Assembly: GCA_965153455.1 (NCBI GenBank)
Contig: OZ234500.1
Coordinates: forward strand, 8,556,001-8,620,000
Direction: 5' to 3'
Origin: Sphagnum compactum
Taxonomy: Eukaryota > Bryophyta > Sphagnopsida > Sphagnales
Length of the DNA stretch: 64,000 bases
The notes beneath the pieces were generated by a model. That model saw only the letters and a program-made list of their open reading frames with translations. It searched no databases and had not been told where the DNA came from. Shown here piece after piece: positions 35,190-47,000 of the stretch. The position numbers and the translations under genes were made by a program. Every line of letters starts with the position of its first letter. Within the stretch, counting starts at the first letter, position 1.

Positions 35190-35640
35190 AATAATACTAC
35201 CTATGTTAAACTACTTTCAATTATTATATGACTATTTATCATTAGTTTAAATTATTTCACCTTACATTATTTATGGCTATTTATGGTTATTCTCAATTAC
35301 TTTTGGTTATTTTTGGCTATTTCACCCTAGTCTACTTTTGGTTATTTTAAGTTATTTTTGGCTATCGTAAATTATTTCAATTTAAACTACTTGTAGTTAT
35401 TATAAATTACTTTGGGTTATTTTACTTTATTTCAACTTAGGCTATTTTTAACTATTGTAAGTTTTTTTTGTCTATTCTATGTTTTTTTGGCACGTTGTAA
35501 ATTACTTCAATTTAGACTACTTGTAGCTATTATAAGTTACTTTTGGTTATTGAAAATTATTTCACCATAAGTTATTTTCGTTTATTATAAATTGTTTCAC
35601 CTTATATTACTTTTGGCAATCCTAAGCAATTATAATATAC
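35190..35640. repeat. Degenerate TTTTGGTTATT-type repeat
   Basis: This is a run of related words (TACTTTTGGTTATTTTAAGTT, TTTTTGGCTATT, AATTATTTCA) left of the 25-bp array. The DNA right of the array (36680-37080) is dominated by complementary-looking words (AATAACCTAAGGT, AAAATAATTTA), so the two flanks may pair imperfectly. Confidence 0.55.
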
Positions 35641-36680
35641 GGCTATTGGTTGTTCTTTTATTAGTGTTATTGGTGGTTATTAATGGATATTAATACCTAT
35701 TCTATTTGTGGCTATTAATGTTTTTTAGTGGTTATTCTATTAATAGTTATTGATGGTTATTCTATTAATGGCCATTGGTAATTATTCTATTGGTGGCTAT
35801 TTGTGGTTATTCTATTGGTGATTATTGGTGGCTATTATATTAATGGTTATTGGTGGCTATTATATTAATAGTTATTGGTGGTTATTCTATTAATGACAAT
35901 TGGTGGCTATTAAATTAATGGCTATTGGTGATTATTCTATTAATGGCTATTGGTGGCTATTCTATTAATGGCTATTGGTGGCTATTTTATTAATGGTTAT
36001 TTGTGATTAATCTATTCATGGCTATTGGTGGTTATTCTATTAACAGCTATTCGTGATTAATCTATTAATGGCTATTGGTGATTATTCTATTAATGGTTAT
36101 TTGTGATTAGTCTATTAATGGCTATTGGTGGTTATTCTATTAATGGTTATTCGTGACTAATCTATTAATGGCTATTGGTGGTTATTCTATTAATGGCTAT
36201 TGGTGGTTATTCTATTAATGGCTATTGGTGGTTATTCTATTAATGGCTATTGGTGGTTATTCTATTAATGGCTATTGGTGGCTATTTTATTAATGGCTAT
36301 TGGTGGCTATTTTATTAATGGCTATTGGTGGCTATTTTATTAATGGCTATTAGTGGTTATTCTATTAATGGCTGTTGGTGGCTATTTTATTAATGGCTAT
36401 TAGTGGCTATTATATTAATGGCTATTGGTGGTTATTTTATTAATGGCTATTGGTGGCTATTATATTAATGACTATTAGTGATTATCCTGTTATAAGCCAT
36501 TGGTGGTTATTTTATTGTGGTTATTGATGGTTATTTTATTAATGGTTATTGTATTATAAGTTATTGTTGGTTATTATATGTTATATTACAACTATTGGTG
36601 ATTATTGTATTATAAATTATTGTTTGATATTCTATGTTATAATATCATAAGCTATTAATAGTTATTGTATTGTAGGATAT
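35641..36680. repeat. 25-bp minisatellite
   Basis: The unit is TCTATTAATGGCTATTGG plus TGGTTAT. Perfect or near-perfect 25-bp periodicity is clearest from about 36110 to 36330. Variants change TTCTAT to TTTTAT or TTATAT and GGTTAT to GGCTAT. Around 35-40 units occur, decaying at both ends. It is internal to the CACTA-like element. Confidence 0.88.
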
Positions 36681-39285
36681 TTAAAATGATTTTTCATAGG
36701 TTGTTATTTTCTATTCTAAGTTATTTTTACCTTAGGTCATTGTATTTTGTTTTAGATTATTTTAAAGTTATTATGCGTAGGATAAAATAATTTATAATAA
36801 CATTAAGTAGAATGACCTTGAATAATTTAAAGTATAATTTGAAATAACATATATTAATTTAAAATAAAATAACCTAAGGTATAGCCTAAAGTTAGGTGAA
36901 TAATTTAATTTTAAGTAATTTAAAAGCTTATAATAAACTAGTTAAGATACTTTAAGGTAAAATAACATATAATAATTCAGGGTACAATAATTTATAATAG
37001 CCTATAATAACATAAAATATAAGTTAGAATAACTCAAGTAGCTTAAAATAATATAGGGTATATCATAACGTAACATAAATAGAATATTTTTAAAAACATA
37101 GAAATAAACCTATTTGCTATAATAAATTGTAATAGTGAATTATGTTAATTAGAAATGAAAGATGATGTCTACATAGTGATATTATAATTAAATAACTTTC
37201 ACTAGGTGAAATCAGTAAAATGCAATGAAGTTATTTCACTTTTAAGGTCCCATAGTGATTTAAGCTAGTAAATTACACCCCACTTTTGTAATAGTGGTTC
37301 TTTATGTTTTTTTTAATCCATTCTTTTTTGTGTCTTTGCCAAACAATCCATGAACAGGGGACAAAATTTTGACAAATCTAAAGTTTTGTCATATTTTTTG
37401 TTGTAGCTTGTATTATACACACATTTTAGGGAAGCCCTTCAATGGAAATTGGTTTGAACAACTTTGAAAAACTAAAACCATGATATGTGAAATGACTTCA
37501 AGAATTTCATTCATGTTGTTGTCAACATCATGTTCAAATGTCAAAATTGAAATGTGTTTTTAATGCAATGTGGCAAGGACAAGTACACTGAGGTTGCATT
37601 TGTGGTTGCACAATCTACAAGTTAGATGAAGGGGCTGATTGTGACTTTGCTTCATTTATTCGAGTAAAAGCAATGTGTGAATTGATTCTCTGCCCTAAAT
37701 CTAAAATTGAAAAGTTCCACAAGTTGGGGGGCATAAAGGGGAACTGCAACAATTGTGGTATCTCATAGTTGCAATTCTGTCCTAGGGAGGTGGATCCCAA
37801 CAATGAGATGTTCGTACCTTGGAAGAGGTTTGAGAATGTTTATGTGGGTCAATCTAATGATGGAGGTGACCAACATGTAATACGACTCCAATGCAAAATG
37901 ACTCTGCCATCTAAATTTGTTACATATCTAAAACCCAAGTTGACAAAATTTGTGGTTCATAATTTTGAGGCAAAATGGCAAGATGTGGAATTCAAATCAT
38001 GTTTGGACAATTTGACAAAGGACCAAATTGTCACTATAATTGATTTTTGCTGAAAACTACTTTTTCAAAGAGCAAAATGAAATTCAATCCTAGCATTGGT
38101 TTAACTGGCAAGTCATGATTTTTATTCATCTCACATTCCGCATTGACCCAAATTGGAATGAGGCTAATGCATCATCAAGAATTTTAACAAATTATCATTT
38201 TTATATTAGTGATGACAAATCACATGATAACCTTTTTGTCCAACATTGCTTCAAACTCCATTGGGAGTTTCTTGGACATCAAGGTTTTTTACTATTTATT
38301 GAACACATAGTTTTTTCAAATGGTTATGTTTTTCAATTCAAGTGTGCTAAATCTTTCTTCTTTGTTGCCCACTATCCATCACTAACCAAAAGTGAAGAAT
38401 TGGCTATGGGGTGTGCAATGCAACATTTGGAACTATTTCAGTTTAGGTGATGGTTAAAGGTGTTGGGATGGTGTAGGAGCCCATGTGAAGCAAGCATTGC
38501 AAGCTAAACAAGTTTGGCCAGATTCAATGCAACTCCATGATGCAGCACATGTGGTGAGTTATTTGACACGCTACTTTGGCCTAAAACATCTAGTTCCTAA
38601 TGGTGCAAGGAAAGACATTCACCATTATTTTTATGAGGTGAAACCCACCGATGTCAATAAAGTTGATCCATTTAATGCACAAACAATGGAGGGCACACGA
38701 AGTTTTCATCAAATCAAAAGTGTTGGCTTGGATAAAATTTCTTTTCGTGTTGGCTTGTTTTTGTAAGTTTTGTTCTACTAGTGGTCCAAGTGATAATGAG
38801 GCATATGTTGCCCCATTCAACTTGGTCCAGTTAGAACCTTGCAATGTAGATGATGCACATGTGGATGTGGAATTTGTGCGTCAATTGGAAACAAATAAGG
38901 AGGCTTTAGTAGCTACCATTGAAGTTGGAGATCATTTTGCAGTTGTGGCTGAAAAGGGAAGAAAGATTTGATTTTTGGATTCTTATTTGTGAAAAACCAT
39001 TGCATGATGTGAAAGAGGAAATGAAAAAAGATAGTTGGGGTTGGATGGTGTTTCAAGGAAATCAAATTGTAATTGGAAAGTATCATAAACAACAAGGCAG
39101 GAGCCCACTGTCTTATATATCGTATGAAAATGGGTTTGCCATGATATACTCAAACACTTTATCTTTGCTACAAAGTTCACCATGGAGGTTGCATCTGATT
39201 GTCAAAAAGGTGGTAGATGTGGAGATCAGAGGTGAAATTTTCATTTTTTTCCAAATTTATTTATCATGCCATCTTCTCAATTAAG

Positions 39286-42200
39286 TACCTTCTACTTTTC
39301 TTTATGTTAATCTGAAAAAATTCCAACAAATGTTATTTATTAATTTACCTAATTCTGAGATTTTTTTGTGTTCTATGTAAGTCTATAAGTTGACTGAAGA
39401 TGCTTTTGAATACATTCAATTTATGCTCAGTGCAATTTAATGAAAGGTTATAGGTGGCCTTGAAGTTTCATGGTCCAATTTTGTACTATCTAGCCCTAGT
39501 AACTTTTAATTCCCAACATTGTTTTGATGTTGTTTTTCATGTTGCATTATCTATGTCACCAAATGCCTCAAGTGGAGTTCATAACTTGCACATGGGCAAG
39601 AGGTTAAAGAAGGTGAATGGCATGCAAACATAATCAATGTATGGGTTTTTCTTGAATGATCATATGCAATTTGATATATGTACAATTCCAACTCTATGTC
39701 TTCCTTGATTTACTGAATAAATTTTGTGTTGCAATTTTGATTCTTGAGTGTTAATGACATACAAATCAAGGCTTTAGGAAGTGGGAAACATAATTGTAAC
39801 AAATTTATGAAATATATTGGAAGCTGTTTTTTTGGTTAGTGCCATTTGGTTTATTACAAGGTTCCCAAGATCCAAACTTATTCATTTGAGGTTTCGCAAT
39901 TAAGACAGTGGGGTGTATCTAAATGTAAAGATCATTGAATAGTTCTATGTGACCCTCTTCAAAGGTAATTGAAAGTAGTATTAGACAACATGTATCCATT
40001 ATCTTATGCTTGAAATTGTAATTTTATCTTGTTCTTATATACATTTTTTCCAGTGACAAAATTTTATGTTTGCATGTGCACTTTTTGAGAGGTTTTGAAG
40101 GCAAATTGTTACTTTCTATATCTAATCAAGATCTAGTGACTTGGGTGTGTAGGACTTTAGTGTAGGTTTTTAGCAAGAACATGTGCACAATTACAAAAAC
40201 TCAATTTCAAGCCCAAGTTGTGTTTCATGGGGAACATGTTTGCCAAGGATATAATTAACACCAAAAAGGTAAAAGCCACATTGATTTGACATCTATGTTG
40301 AAGTTCCTAGCAATATTTATAATCATTTGAATTAAGGGGATTGTGATCAAGAAAATATAATGTGTTGCATGAATGAACTGTTTACCTGAAACAAATTTTT
40401 TTTTGACCCTTTTCATTTTTCAAAAACATCAACAATCGTTGTTAGAACTCTACAATGGTAGGTCGGTTCTTCCAATATTATTAGTTGCCTAGAACTTTTG
40501 AAGAATATAACAGTTTGATAGTTGCAATTAAACCTTGGTGTCCTTTCAATTGATTTCAACTAACAATATTACTAAAAGGATAATATATCCAAAGGTCGTT
40601 TACTTTTGTTTTATAGTCTACAATATTTGCTGCTGCAACTCTAACAAAATATAGTTTTCAAATGTTTGTGCATGTCCTAAAGGAGTAAGGCGAATGTGCT
40701 TGTGAAATTGTTGGTCTTTTCAAGGACCATACACTTTTGAAGAATATCCAAGGTTGGCCATATTCTTTGCAACAACCACAATAGTTTCTTGATATGTATT
40801 TTCATTTGATATATGGTTTTATGCTCATGGGGTGTAGGTCAATTTGAACAAAGTTTTTTGTTGAAGAAAGACAATAGGCTAAGGGATGGATGGAATTTTG
40901 CATCATTTGGTGTTTACTCATTACATGGTGGGGTGAATATGGCAGGTGATGAATTGGTTCCACAATAGGGAAACATGGTGTTGTATTTTGTTTGATTCAA
41001 CGAAGGTGGATAGTTGTTGAAGCTTTACTATTTACATATAAGAGTTAACCTCTTAGCTTTAACTCTTTGTTAAATAGTTAGTGAATAATTTATCCCTATC
41101 ATAAGCATTTTAGCTCAGTGCTTTTATCGACTGGTTGATGTAACTATCTACTTGTGGGACTACAAGCAACTTAGGGGTGAAAGCACATTACAGGTGAGCC
41201 AATTTTCACCAAAAAAGGTGATGTATAACTAATATCATAATATGTAGTAAGTTTAAATTTTGATGGCATCATTTGACAATCCTATACATAAGCAAAAAGC
41301 CCTAGAATGTGCACAACAACATTTTGCAATTCAAATTTCACTTTAAATCAAGATTAATCTCGATCCAACAGTTAGATGAAAAGGATTGAATAAAATCCAT
41401 GTACACAACATATATAATGTGCAGTTTTTCGTCGGGCATAAGGCCTCATGTTTGTGGTTCATAAAAATTATTAAACAAAAGAAATCTGAAAAAATAATGC
41501 ACAGCCCAACTATAAAATCTCTTTCTCTTTCATTTGGTATTGGTTTTTTTTTAAATACATAAATTATTTTGCTTTTATTGCTAAAAAAATGAAAAAAACA
41601 CATTTTTAATGAATTTTCAACCAAAACTTTTAAACTTTTAGATGGCTTTAGATTCAATTGATGTATATCAATATCATTGACCACAAAAACTTTCACCAAA
41701 AGATTCCAATCACAACCCTAGTTTTGAAGTATGTATTCAATTTTTCATACTCCGTGATGAATATTATTTCATCACAAATATACTTCATATGTTGAAGTTC
41801 ACTAACGTTTGTTGGAGTTTTTTTTTAATTGATTATTTTAAATCTAAATCTAATCCAATATACTTCAAAAAAATAACCAAGATGTGATGTCTATACTTAC
41901 ACAAAAAAACCAAATGCAAAAATGCAGTATTTGTGATTTTAGTTTTTGGGGGGCGTAGTGTGCTTTTACCCTTAGGTAAATTTTTAGCTCATTATTACCA
42001 TTCCAAAGACATAAGAGGAGGAATTCCATTCAAGTTGTTAAGCCTGATCATGATTTGCCTCGTCTTTAATTTTGCGATGATGCAAAGTTGTGGCATGATT
42101 AAACAACTAATGATAGTTGTTGAATCATTTTTGTGATAGTCATTTCTTAAACAAACATAAGCTATAAGGCTGAAATCGCAATCAAAGGAGCCAAGGGCAC

Positions 42201-44284
42201 CAAGGTAAAAGTCCTTTTCCAAGGACTACACATGACATGTGTCATTCTTGTGTTGGTTTATAACTTAAATTTTTTTATTTTGGATACCCCATTTAACACT
42301 ACATTTTAAATATAAATACATTTTGACTACAAATTGATTTATATCACATATATTGTGTATTCATACCCTCTATCACATATATATGAATAACTTTTGTTAA
42401 AGTCACATTGTCAAAATCCATAATTTTCAGGGTCAAAATCACTTTTGAACCAAATGTGCTCAAATTGGTTATAAAAAAAAATCATCAATTCAAGTCCTTT
42501 TTCCCTTTTAGTCATCAATGTTAAAATCCTCTCCAATTTTCAAAAGGAATGGTGCGCATTTGGTAGAAAAAAAGGATGTTTGAAAAAAAACAAGGACTAT
42601 CCACTCTCGAAGTTGGAGTGCTTTGAACATGCAAAAACATTTTTGATTTGTGTCAAACTTTGAGCATGTAAACTTTGTAATTAATGCAAAATATTTCAAA
42701 AAACATTATGACAATCCAAACTATTATGTTTCCCTTGTGATATTTCAAACATACAAAAAAGTAGTTTTAAAAAGTGTCCACTTACTTGGGTGGTTCCTTT
42801 GATTGTGATTTTACCCATAAGCCTTATGTTTTGATCAAAAGCTTGTGATGACTATTTTTCCCATTTGACCTTCTAATCCAAAACATGTGTGATTTGGTGA
42901 ATTTGCTTACAGTGAGGTGGCATCAATTAAATGGATTGTTGGGAATAGGTTGAGGGTATTGAAAATGCTAATGAACTTGGAGAAAATATCCTAAACATTT
43001 CCCAAGGAGCTTGCGCAATTCAATTGTTGTTATTAAGTATTAATGTTTGGTAACTTTCCTCATGAAGCTTGATGAATGTCATTAACACATTAATGATGAA
43101 CGGATAACTTGCTTTTGCAAAGGAATTTGTATGCCGATCTTACAAATTTTGGGTAATATAAGTATAATCACATTTGGCCAAATTTTAGGGCATAAAATAA
43201 AAAGGGCCCTTTTTTCTTAAACATGGGATAATCTTGTATGGTCTATGGGTTGTAAACAATAAATCTATATTTCCCATGTTAAATACTAATATTTATTGCT
43301 ATTTTTTTTACTTTTTAGGTGGGTCCTGAGATTCCCTTCATCTTTCCACCATTCACTTTCTATTTCTTTGATGCAGACTACAACTCATATGCATCTACGT
43401 TAGATTTGGTGGCCACCAAGTGGAGTTCATCCCAGTCATTAGGTTGAATAAAATCCTAAATTAATAATTTAATTTTAAATTAATCAAATTGTTGTTAAAT
43501 GTCATGCTAAAGAAGGGTTGTCCAAGGTAATGGATGAAAAATCCATCCTTACTCATAAGACATGTGTGACTACCATTATGATTGGATGCCATGTGGAAGC
43601 CACATGATGTCTTTTGTGATTATCTTTTGCCACTTGTCCAATGTGACTATGGGATTCTATAGTCACCTGTCTCATTTATGACTAAACTTTCAATGTCTTG
43701 TAAAATTAAAATTGCAATCATTAATTTGTAAATTTCTCCTTAATGTCAATTGACCTAATATGTTTTAGTGCATTAATCACACAATATCATGCTATTAATT
43801 TTAACAAACTTTTTTTATGGTTTATGATCTAATTGTATTCTTGAACTTGTCTAGATGTTTGAAAATTGATTAATAAACCAAAAAAGTTGAAAAAATAAAA
43901 GAAGCTGCAGATGTTCAACAAATGCAATCACATGAATATGATCCAATGTGTAACCAGTGTTTGGTTTTTCACATTGTAAGGTCAAAATTTATATTAATTT
44001 TGCAAGTCTTTAATTTTTTTCAATGTATTAATATATGAAATAATTTGGATTGAATCTAATACTTATGGAATACTCAAAAGCACACTTAAAACACTATAAC
44101 CAATGGTTTTTTTGTTTTTATTTTATTTTTAAAGGATCTAAACTAAATTCAAGATGACATAATTACATGCAATAATTGTTCACACCTAATTTACATAATG
44201 ATATAATTTGTCATGATAAAAAAATGTATGTTAATCCATCACCTTTTGTAACTAATTGCAATTTGCTACATCATCTTGGTAGCA
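39286..44284. other. Unassigned AT-rich DNA
   Basis: About 5 kb without a recognisable gene. The short open frames here carry no motif. A readable fragment near 42895-43010 (YSEVASIKWIVGNRLRVLK) might be transposon coding debris but is too short to assign. Confidence 0.4.
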
Positions 44285-44305
44285 CCCCCCCCCCCCCCCC
44301 CCCCC
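44285..44305. repeat. Poly-C run of 21
   Basis: An uninterrupted run of 21 C. The length may be affected by assembly or sequencing error. Confidence 0.85.
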
Positions 44306-44569
44306 AAGTTCTTAAGCAGTCAAAAAAATAATCATCCAAAATGACAAGGTTGTCTCCTATTATCTGATTTGCACCTTAATGCCTTTACTTTCTTACATTG
44401 GTGTTCTTATTATCCCAATTGGAATAATTAGCAATTCCTACTGCACAAAGATGGATGCTTTGACTTCATAGAAATATAGCTATTCCTCCTAATCAAGAGC
44501 TAGGTTGCTTGTTAATATTTGGAAAAAAAAGCGCAACAGCAGACCAAACCTTTCTAATTTTAGCATGTT

Positions 44570-46060
44570 TAACCCCAGCGAAACAAAATTAATTTAAAAA
44601 AAATTGAAAATCGAAATCTATACACTTGGATTTGGGGGCTGAATTTGAGTCCAGTTTTAGCTAGAGGTCGATTCTTGGGTTTGGGTCCAATTTGAGTCAA
44701 TCTCAGGTCTAGATTAAATTCTAGCTGGAGTTTGGTTCTTGGGTCCATGTCCAGTTTGGAGGTTGAGTCAGATTTTTGGTTGCAGTTCTTTGTTTTTGGG
44801 GGGTGGGGGGCGGGGGAGAACAGTTCTTTGTTTTCAAGGTTAAAAGCTGGTAGTCCAACGACTAGGAACAGGCCCAAAATCTGGAACCGGGAATAATGGT
44901 TACAATGAGGATTGATCAAGAATTTCTTCTTATGGTCACACTCTTTGAGTTGTTCGAAACCTTCCTCCCACATATAACACATTTTTAATATGTAGAACAA
45001 TGTGAGATGTTAAGTTAGCAGGAACTTCCACGATGCTTTCTGATAGTTTTAACTTACCATTATTGGCCTTTCTGCAGACATTTACCATTTCATTTCGATT
45101 TGATGTCAGCTACAACCCTGTTTCACATTGAGTTACCATTGCTTGACACCAAGGATTTCATATCATTTTTTTAATGCTAGCTAAAAATCTACATGTGAAT
45201 GCAACATGGTTTGGGATCTTCAAACCACTGACTTAACAGTTCACATCCAGTTACAACTTACCACCAAGTCTCAATTTGGTTAGTATTGAATTCACGTGAA
45301 CTAGTACAATAATAGTTCAATAACAACAATTGAGTAATGGGTCACAGTCGTTCAAACACCTACATCTGCCGACACAATCATCCCCATTGTCCAATGCTAA
45401 TTTGTTTATGGAAGAGTACCGGCCCCTCCCCCCTGCCTGCAGATTGAACCCCTATTGGTTAATATCATGCGTTCTAGATCATTGCAAAGTTTTCAACGCT
45501 ATTGGTAGTCAGGTGTACAGGCACATTTTAAACAGTGTAGTCGGGTTCTTCCTTTTTGAGAGAACCTCTGGTCCGATTCCGACTTTTTAAAATTTATGTG
45601 ACGGTTCTCCAGGTGCAGGTTGGAGCCAGGTTTTCTGAAAAATTGAACCCTTTGATTCCGGTTCTATCACATTTTTTCAAATTCAAGAACCCTTGAACCC
45701 AGTTTTTGAACTGGACCAAACCGGGTCCAGTTCTATATACACAATCCTTTCCCCAATGCTAAAGATTATGTGAGTACAAAATTTTATTACAAATTTAATA
45801 TAGGGGTCTATGTAAATACAGAGTTGAACAACTAATTAAAATTTATAATTAATTATAAAGTTCAGTCTATTTATTAACTTTTGAAAAAAGCCAACTTTTT
45901 TTACATATGTATCATTACCTTGTTTAAAATTATTTTTTCACAATTCTGGATCTAGCAAAAACATTTTTTCAATGGTTGGGTTCTTGTGCCGGTTCCAACA
46001 AGTTGAAGTCAACTTGGGTCCAGGTTACAAGAACCTGACCCTCAACCACCGATTCTTACC
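44570..46060. repeat. GGGTCCAGTTT-type degenerate repeat
   Basis: Words such as TTGGGTCCA, GAGTCCAGTTTT, TTCTTGGGTC and, in the other orientation, GAACC and TGAACTGGACC recur at 44640-44800, 45600-45740 and 45975-46050. They probably belong to the ends of a decayed transposon. A 143-codon minus frame (44569-45000) and an 86-codon plus frame (45330-45590) lie over this DNA without any motif. Confidence 0.4.
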
Positions 46061-47000
46061 CTTTACACCGGATACCCTCACAACACTGGATTTAACTCAT
46101 GGAAGATGGCAAGATGTTGCTCTAGTAATTGCACCAAATCAGCTGGTTGGCGCAAAGTAATTGCCTATTTTGAGAAATTTATCCCCCAAATGCTCTAGAT
46201 TAGAAACCCTGCACAAATTCTAGGGTGAAGCAACCCCATTCTGTTAAAGCCTGTGGCCGAGGTCCGTAATGAGCATAAAGACTTGCTGTGATTTCTTTTC
46301 TTTTTCTGTGATACCGCATGGTCCTGTCAGTATTGACACCACGTGTAGAAACAATTATTTTTGGGGTGTGAAAGTATTTCAACACCTCACTTTCTGTCTT
46401 CCAAGTTTTCAGCACAGGGAGTGCAGAATTGTTTTGGCAATTTCAATGCTGGTGAGTAAGTGAGTGAAAAAGATGAGGCTTTGAGATAAAGATAGAACCA
46501 GAGAACCAAGAAGTTTTTTCCCCATTATTAGTCAAAGTTAATGTAAAATATCAAGAGAAATTCCACCAAAATTTCAACAAAGAAAATATGAATTAATATG
46601 TGTCAAATCTGACATCAGAGTAGGGTAGGGTATGTGGCTGTGAGGAAACATGGGAACAGAGAAAGAAAGAAAATCGGGGGTGCTTCAAAAATAGAAAAGC
46701 CCACTCTGGCAGGCTGAGCGGTCCAGTTTTCAAAAGCCCGCCCCAAACAGTGGAGGAGAAAATACTCCGCGTAAGATGCCCTCAAGTTACACTAAAACAT
46801 CCGAGCAAGCCACTCTGACATTCCCACTCTGACATTCTTGGTGGATCAAGTCATGCTGGAGTATAACAACTTAAAACAAAGTCCGGTAGATGACGATGCT
46901 GTTTACTCCTCCTGTTGGCTGGAATCTTAGAATGTACAGTAGTTAGAGATTTTTGGGCTTGTCTGATGCAAAGTCAAACGTATGAAAGCCTTGTGGATCC
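46061..47000. repeat. Dispersed block related to 15640-16480
   Basis: Shares the pieces listed for 15640-16480 in the same order and orientation (GATGGCAAGATG, GAGAAATTTATCCCCC, then AAAGTCCGGTAGATGACGAT, TTGGCTGGAATCTTAGAATG, GATGCAAAGTCAAA). No gene is shared between the blocks. Confidence 0.5.

Larger units (their letters stand above)
34400..37296. mobile_element. Non-autonomous CACTA-like element nested in copy B intron
   Basis: The left terminus is CACTACTGGGAAATG. The right terminus, in reverse complement, is CACTATTACAAAAGTGGGG. Both are immediately flanked by GTT (34397-34399 and 37297-37299), the 3-bp target duplication expected of CACTA (En/Spm, CMC) transposons. Subterminal DNA repeats the words CTAGTGAAA and TTTCACTAGG. 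The inside holds a short CCTAGG-type patch, a 25-bp minisatellite and AT-rich flanks, and no transposase frame. Removing it leaves an intron of about 950 bp. Confidence 0.75.
32740..39285 (+). pseudogene. Decayed two-exon transposon-like gene, copy B
   Basis: Exon 1 (about 32740-33577) has a long readable segment (KIFGEGKATKEKFWRQEKIE...) and ends FWTKNNQVSPNKRDVIKK then EAHANHFLTESQ, matching copy A. The intron is about 33578-37429 and contains a 2.9-kb CACTA-like element; without it the intron is about 950 bp, close to the 1.14 kb of copy A. Exon 2 gives IGLNNFEKLKP, CCCQHHVQM, CPK...FHKL...GNCNNCG, CPREVDPNNE, HLTFRIDP, HFYISDDKSHD, FSNGYVFQFKCAKSFFFV, a region reading GDG then RCWDGVGAHVKQALQAKQ, FYEVKPTDVNK, and a C-terminal DSWGWMVFQGNQIVIGKY block. 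Several frameshifts and stops make it non-functional. Superfamily unnamed; it is the same family as copy A. Confidence 0.75.

Noticed and set aside
35641-36680. The 25-bp array considered as a coding repeat protein.
   Set aside because: A 25-bp period shifts frame at each unit and stops (TAA in CTATTAATGG) recur.
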